Below are positions 6,888 through 10,329 of a stretch of 10,329 nt of DNA, in pieces. The DNA is from an uncultured Collinsella sp. (lineage in GTDB: Bacteria > Actinomycetota > Coriobacteriia > Coriobacteriales > Coriobacteriaceae): the NCBI GenBank assembly GCA_902494585.1, contig CABUUD010000063.1, positions 1 through 10,329 on the forward strand, read 5' to 3'. Position 1 is the first letter of the stretch. Each line of letters starts with the position of its first letter. The position numbers and the translations under genes were made by a program. The notes beneath the pieces are model-generated. The model was given only the letters and a program-made list of their open reading frames with translations. It had not been told where the DNA came from and did not search any database.

Positions 6888-7778
6888 GTGTCCGATCGTC
6901 CCAAGGCGTCTGCTCCCAAGGCGTCAACTCCCAAGGCGCCTGCCGCCAAAAGCGGCGCGGCTGCGACTTCGTGGCTGGCCGGCTTTATTACCCGTGCCGC
7001 TGGAGGTATCGTCTACGCCGTTGTATTTATTCTCTGCCTGGTTTTGGGTATCGTTCCCACCGCCATCTTCGTTTCCGTCATGAGCGGCCTGTGCTGCTTT
7101 GAGTTTTTCCGCATGACGAAGCTCGATGGCAAGGTGGCCAATGAGCGCCTGGGTATCGCTGCTGCCGTGCTCTTTCCGCTCTCGGCGCTGGGCGACTCGC
7201 TGCTGTTGAATGCCCTGCTTTTTGCTCTGATGCTTGCGGTGGGTATTTGGTATGTCTGGTCGGCGCGTACCCGCATATCCGATGTAGCTGTGACGCTCAT
7301 GGGTCCCATCTACACCGGTTTTATGCTGTCGGCCATCGTGCTGCTGCGCGATGCGGTGCCCGGTTTTGCCGGCGCCCTGCTTTCGGTGGGTGTTTGCGCG
7401 TCTCTCTGGGTCTCCGATTCGTTTGCCTACATCGTGGGCAGCCGTATCGGCAAGCACAAGATGGTCCCTAAGATTTCTCCCAAAAAGAGCTGGGAGGGCT
7501 TTGTCGGCGGCATCTTGGGCTCGGTTCTTATCTGGCTCATTTTGTGGGCGACGCATTTTTATAAGCTGAGCTTGCCCTATGCGCTGCTTTGCGGCGTGGT
7601 TGTGTCCATCTTGGGCGTTATCGGCGACCTCATCGAGTCGCGCATCAAGCGCGGCGTGGGCGTCAAGGATTCCGGCAATCTGATTCCGGGCCATGGCGGC
7701 ATGCTCGACCGTAGCGACTCGCTTATCTTTGGCTGCATTACCGCGCAGCTGCTTTTGATGATCGGAGGCGTGCTGTAA
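6888..7778 (+). CDS. cdsA: Phosphatidate cytidylyltransferase (CDP-diacylglycerol synthase)
   Basis: This integral membrane enzyme makes CDP-diacylglycerol from phosphatidate and CTP, the branch point of bacterial phospholipid synthesis. The 296 residues are mostly hydrophobic, with about seven or eight membrane segments starting near residue 40. The C-terminal family signature spans residues 251-277 (SRIKRGVGVKDSGNLIPGHG, then GMLDRSD), with the Lys-Asp pair and the GHGG-x-x-DR-x-D metal-binding end intact. The segment SDSFAYIVGSRIGKHK and SPKKSWEGFVGG are also typical. Serine at 276 stands where Leu, Phe or Ile is most usual. Residues 1-30 form an unusual low-complexity, Lys/Pro/Ala-rich cytoplasmic tail. 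GTG 6888 lies 7 nt after GAGGAGG (6874-6880). The stop overlaps the dxr start in TAATG. Confidence 0.96.
   Translation: MSDRPKASAPKASTPKAPAAKSGAAATSWLAGFITRAAGGIVYAVVFILCLVLGIVPTAIFVSVMSGLCCFEFFRMTKLDGKVANERLGIAAAVLFPLSALGDSLLLNALLFALMLAVGIWYVWSARTRISDVAVTLMGPIYTGFMLSAIVLLRDAVPGFAGALLSVGVCASLWVSDSFAYIVGSRIGKHKMVPKISPKKSWEGFVGGILGSVLIWLILWATHFYKLSLPYALLCGVVVSILGVIGDLIESRIKRGVGVKDSGNLIPGHGGMLDRSDSLIFGCITAQLLLMIGGVL
6900..6944 (+). repeat. 15-nt tandem repeat, three copies, in the cdsA N-terminus
   Basis: Three adjacent 15-nt units (6900-6914, 6915-6929, 6930-6944) share the core CCCAAGGCG. They encode PKASA, PKAST and PKAPA in the tail before the first membrane segment of CdsA. The repeat keeps the reading frame, so copy number could change without breaking the gene. 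Confidence 0.85.
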
Positions 7779-8971
7779 TGTCATTCCAGACGACGTATGG
7801 CCCCGATGGACGTCTTCGCGTTGCCATCCTGGGTTGTACGGGCTCTATCGGCACGCAGGCACTCGATGTATGCCGTCAGCATGCCGATCGACTGCAGGTG
7901 ACGGCACTGTCCGTTAACTCCAGCACATCGGAGCTCGTTGCCGCCGCCCGCGAGTTTTCGGTTCCGGCCGTTGCCGTGGCCGACACCACCCACGGTGCGG
8001 ACGCTGTACTGCAGGAGCTGCCCGAGGGCACCGAGCTCGGTGTTGGTGCGCAGGCGGTTTGTGAGCTCGCGCGTCGCGATGACGTCGACTGTGTCCTTGT
8101 TGCCATTGTGGGCGCTGCCGGGCTCGAAGCGAGCCATGCGGCCCTGACCTCGAACAAGCGTCTCGCACTTGCCAACAAGGAGTCTCTCGTTGTCGGCGGT
8201 GACCTGCTGATGCCGTTGGCACAACCGGGTCAGCTCATTCCGGTCGACTCCGAGCACTCCGCCATCTATCAGTGCTATCTGGGGGAGAATCCGCGCGAGG
8301 CCCACTGCATCTGGCTTACTTGCTCGGGCGGTCCGTTCTTTGGCCGTACGCGCGACGAGCTCAATCGCGTGACACGCGCCGATGCGCTGGCCCATCCCAC
8401 ATGGGCCATGGGCGCTAAGATTACCATCGACTCCGCCACCCTCATGAACAAAGGTCTAGAGCGTATCGAGGCCATGCATCTGTTTGGCTGCGATCTCGAT
8501 TTCATTAACGTGGTCGTTCAGCGCCAGTCAAAGATCCACTCGATGGTCGAGTATGCGGACGGCTCCGTGATGGCGCATCTTGGTGCGTCCGACATGCGCA
8601 TTCCCATCCAGTTCGCGTTCTCGTATCCCGAGCGTTGGGATACCCCAGCTCCTCGAATCGATTTCCGCGAGCTCGGGCAGCTCACCTTCGACGCGGCCGA
8701 TATGGACACATTCCGCTGCCTGGCGCTGGCCGAGCGTGCCGGCAAGACAGGCGGCACCATGCCGTGCGTGTTGAATGCCGCCAACGAAGTTGCCGTCGAT
8801 GCCTTCCTGCACGATGCCTGCACCTTTACCGATATCGATCGTATCGTCGAGTCGTGCATGGATGCACACGATGCGCAGACGGTTGCATCCTTTGAGCAGC
8901 TTCGCGATATCGATACGTGGGCTCGCGCCAAGGCCGCCAAGGTGCTCGCTGCAACCCGCTCCTCATCGTAA
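7778..8971 (+). CDS. dxr: 1-deoxy-D-xylulose 5-phosphate reductoisomerase
   Basis: Dxr makes 2-C-methyl-D-erythritol 4-phosphate, the first committed step of the MEP isoprenoid pathway, with NADPH; it is the target of fosmidomycin. The 397-residue protein has the NADPH loop GCTGSIG (19-25), LANKESLV (131-138), and the metal ligands Asp157 and Glu159 (PVDSEHSAI) and Glu228 (MNKGLE). The substrate residues Ser183 (CSGGPF), His206 and Trp209 of the flexible loop (HPTWAMG), Asn224, Lys225 and His254 (IHSMVE) are also present. Numbering runs 3 below E. coli. Two differences stand out: Cys182 where Ala or Gly is usual, and Gln248-Arg249 where most enzymes have His-Pro. ATG 7778 overlaps the cdsA stop by one base; GGAGG (7764-7768) serves as ribosome binding site. 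The product feeds the precursors used by the UppS encoded upstream. Confidence 0.98.
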   Translation: MSFQTTYGPDGRLRVAILGCTGSIGTQALDVCRQHADRLQVTALSVNSSTSELVAAAREFSVPAVAVADTTHGADAVLQELPEGTELGVGAQAVCELARRDDVDCVLVAIVGAAGLEASHAALTSNKRLALANKESLVVGGDLLMPLAQPGQLIPVDSEHSAIYQCYLGENPREAHCIWLTCSGGPFFGRTRDELNRVTRADALAHPTWAMGAKITIDSATLMNKGLERIEAMHLFGCDLDFINVVVQRQSKIHSMVEYADGSVMAHLGASDMRIPIQFAFSYPERWDTPAPRIDFRELGQLTFDAADMDTFRCLALAERAGKTGGTMPCVLNAANEVAVDAFLHDACTFTDIDRIVESCMDAHDAQTVASFEQLRDIDTWARAKAAKVLAATRSSS

Positions 8972-8988
8972 GGATTGCTTTTCGTTTT

Positions 8989-10329
8989 ATGGATACTGTT
9001 CTGAGCGTTCTCTCCTCGGTCTTTTGGGGCCTGCTGATGCTATCCGTCCTTGTGTTTCTACATGAGGGCGGCCACTTTTTAGCGGCTCGTGCGTGCGGCG
9101 TGCGCGTCACCGAGTTTTTCTTGGGCCTGCCGTGTCGCTTCGACATTCACCATACGTCGCGTCGCATCGGTACCAAGTTTGGCGTGACGCCGCTGCTGCT
9201 GGGTGGTTATGCCGCTATCTGCGGTATGGACCCGACCGATGTCTCGTGCGCCGACCGTGTGCTTGCGGCGATCTATCGTCATGGTCGCGTTTCGGTTGCA
9301 GACCTTTCCGTCGAGCTGGAGCTGCCCGAGGAGGATGTTCTCGAGGCTTGTGCCTTGCTTTTGGGCTGGGGTTCCATTGCGCCTTGGTACGAGGAAGGGG
9401 AGAAGCCTTCGCCCAGCTATTATCCGGTTAGGTACCAGACGCTGCCGCGCGACGCTGCAGGATATACCACCTTTGACGGCCGCATGTTCGATCGAGAGCA
9501 TGCGACTGCCGAGGGCGATGTGTGGGAGCTGCCGGTCACTGCTTCGGAGTTTCTTGAGCAGGAGCGTTCGCATACCTATCTGGGCCAGAGTTTTCTCAAG
9601 CGCGCCTTTATGCTGCTCGCGGGCATTCTCGTCAATATCCTGACGGGTTTTTTGCTGCTTATGAGTATCTACTCTATCGCCGGCGTATCGGTGCCGGTCG
9701 ATAGCAATGTGATCGGTCAGGTTGAAGAAGGCTCTATAGCCGCCAAGGCGGGCATCGAGGCCGGCGACGCAATTCTTAGTGTCGATGGCGTGTCGTGCTC
9801 TTCCTGGATGGACGTGTACGATGCGATCGGCAAGGCTGCCGGTCAGGACGATATCGCCATTGAGTACCAGCGCGACGGCAAGAAACTTTCGACCTCTGTC
9901 GCGCTCAAGGAGGACGAGCGTTTGGGCGTTTATGCCTCCACGCAAGTGGTCCATTTGGACCCCATTACGTCGGCGCGGCTGTCGTTCTCCTATGTTCAGC
10001 AGACTGCTGAGGGCGTGATGCGCCTGCTGCAGCCGCAGCATACGATGGAGATACTCGATCAGTCCTCCTCGATTGTGGGCATCAGCGTCATGTCTTCTCA
10101 GGCGGCTGCCGCCGGCCCCGCGACATTCTTGACGTTTGCCGCGCTCATCTCGTTCTCGCTGGGCTTTATGAACCTGCTGCCCATTCCGCCGCTCGACGGG
10201 GGAAAGCTGGTTATCGAGATCATCCAAAAGGTCGCCGGTCGCGAGCTGCCACTCAAGGTACAGACAATTGTCAGCTATGTCGGCATCGCGCTCTTTGCGT
10301 TGCTGTTTGTCTATATGCTTCGTTCCGAC
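8989..10329 (+). CDS. rseP: RseP/RasP-type site-2 protease with large cytoplasmic insert, 3' end outside window
   Basis: This is a membrane-embedded zinc metalloprotease (family M50B) that cuts transmembrane segments of anti-sigma factors, remnant signal peptides or division proteins in relatives. The frame is open from ATG 8989 to the window end: 447 codons, with the C-terminus missing. Residues 3-24 form the first membrane helix, ending in the zinc motif HEGGH (25-29; catalytic Glu26). The loop GVTPLLLGGYAAICGM (65-80) is the usual membrane-reentrant segment. Residues about 81-195 are extra (see findings). The second helix lies at about 206-233, a single PDZ domain at about 240-308, and the third helix ends in NLLPIPPLDGG (395-405), whose Asn and Asp belong to the active site. 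A fourth helix covers about 427-444. AAGGA (8970-8974) is 14 nt before the ATG, which is long, so initiation may depend on coupling to dxr. The gene closes the operon as seen here. Confidence 0.95.
   Translation, partial: MDTVLSVLSSVFWGLLMLSVLVFLHEGGHFLAARACGVRVTEFFLGLPCRFDIHHTSRRIGTKFGVTPLLLGGYAAICGMDPTDVSCADRVLAAIYRHGRVSVADLSVELELPEEDVLEACALLLGWGSIAPWYEEGEKPSPSYYPVRYQTLPRDAAGYTTFDGRMFDREHATAEGDVWELPVTASEFLEQERSHTYLGQSFLKRAFMLLAGILVNILTGFLLLMSIYSIAGVSVPVDSNVIGQVEEGSIAAKAGIEAGDAILSVDGVSCSSWMDVYDAIGKAAGQDDIAIEYQRDGKKLSTSVALKEDERLGVYASTQVVHLDPITSARLSFSYVQQTAEGVMRLLQPQHTMEILDQSSSIVGISVMSSQAAAAGPATFLTFAALISFSLGFMNLLPIPPLDGGKLVIEIIQKVAGRELPLKVQTIVSYVGIALFALLFVYMLRSD

Noticed and set aside
9241..9438. 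The RseP winged-helix-like segment as evidence of a gene fusion with a DNA-binding regulator
   Set aside because: It is an internal insert in one continuous frame, acidic and without basic residues in the putative recognition helix, so a DNA-binding role is not supported by sequence.
9079..10227. Minus-strand open frame of 382 codons opposite rseP
   Set aside because: The + strand has HEGGH, a PDZ domain and NLLPIPPLDG in one frame; the antisense product resembles nothing and starts without a ribosome binding site.

Overview
The window is a GC-rich, gene-dense stretch of a bacterial chromosome. All genes lie on the + strand and there are almost no gaps. Protein sequences and gene order point to an anaerobic actinobacterium of the class Coriobacteriia, most like Collinsella. 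This is a judgement from sequence character (TrmFO present in a high-GC genome, Actinobacteria-like codon use, Firmicutes-like gene order) and not from a database match.

Region 1 (1-2846) is DNA and tRNA housekeeping: the 3' part of dprA, trmFO, and a XerC/XerD-type tyrosine recombinase. They are packed tightly and probably co-transcribed. Bacillus has the same order but with topA between dprA and trmFO; topA is absent here. The recombinase has no ordinary start codon where one belongs: a GTC sits at the expected position, behind a good Shine-Dalgarno (SD) sequence.

Region 2 (2847-4767) is a highly expressed translation operon. A near-consensus promoter precedes a structured leader of about 135 nt, then rpsB (ribosomal protein S2) and tsf (EF-Ts), closed by a very strong intrinsic terminator. 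Codons in both genes are strongly biased.

Region 3 (4771-10329) begins with an extended -10 promoter. Then come pyrH (UMP kinase), frr (ribosome recycling factor), uppS (undecaprenyl diphosphate synthase), cdsA (CDP-diacylglycerol synthase), dxr (MEP-pathway reductoisomerase) and rseP (site-2 protease, cut by the window end). Gaps are -1 to 17 nt, so this is one operon linking nucleotide supply, ribosome recycling, isoprenoid and lipid-carrier synthesis, phospholipid synthesis and membrane proteolysis. dxr feeds the isoprenoid precursors that uppS elongates, and cdsA supplies phospholipid precursors for the same membrane.

The most unusual item is in RseP. The cytoplasmic loop between the HExxH helix and the second membrane helix carries about 115 extra residues. 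The first part reads like a winged helix-turn-helix, and the whole insert is strongly acidic. I saw no mobile elements, CRISPR arrays, tRNA or rRNA genes, and no convincing minus-strand genes. No gene-free stretch exceeds 300 bases; the longest is 2847-3065.
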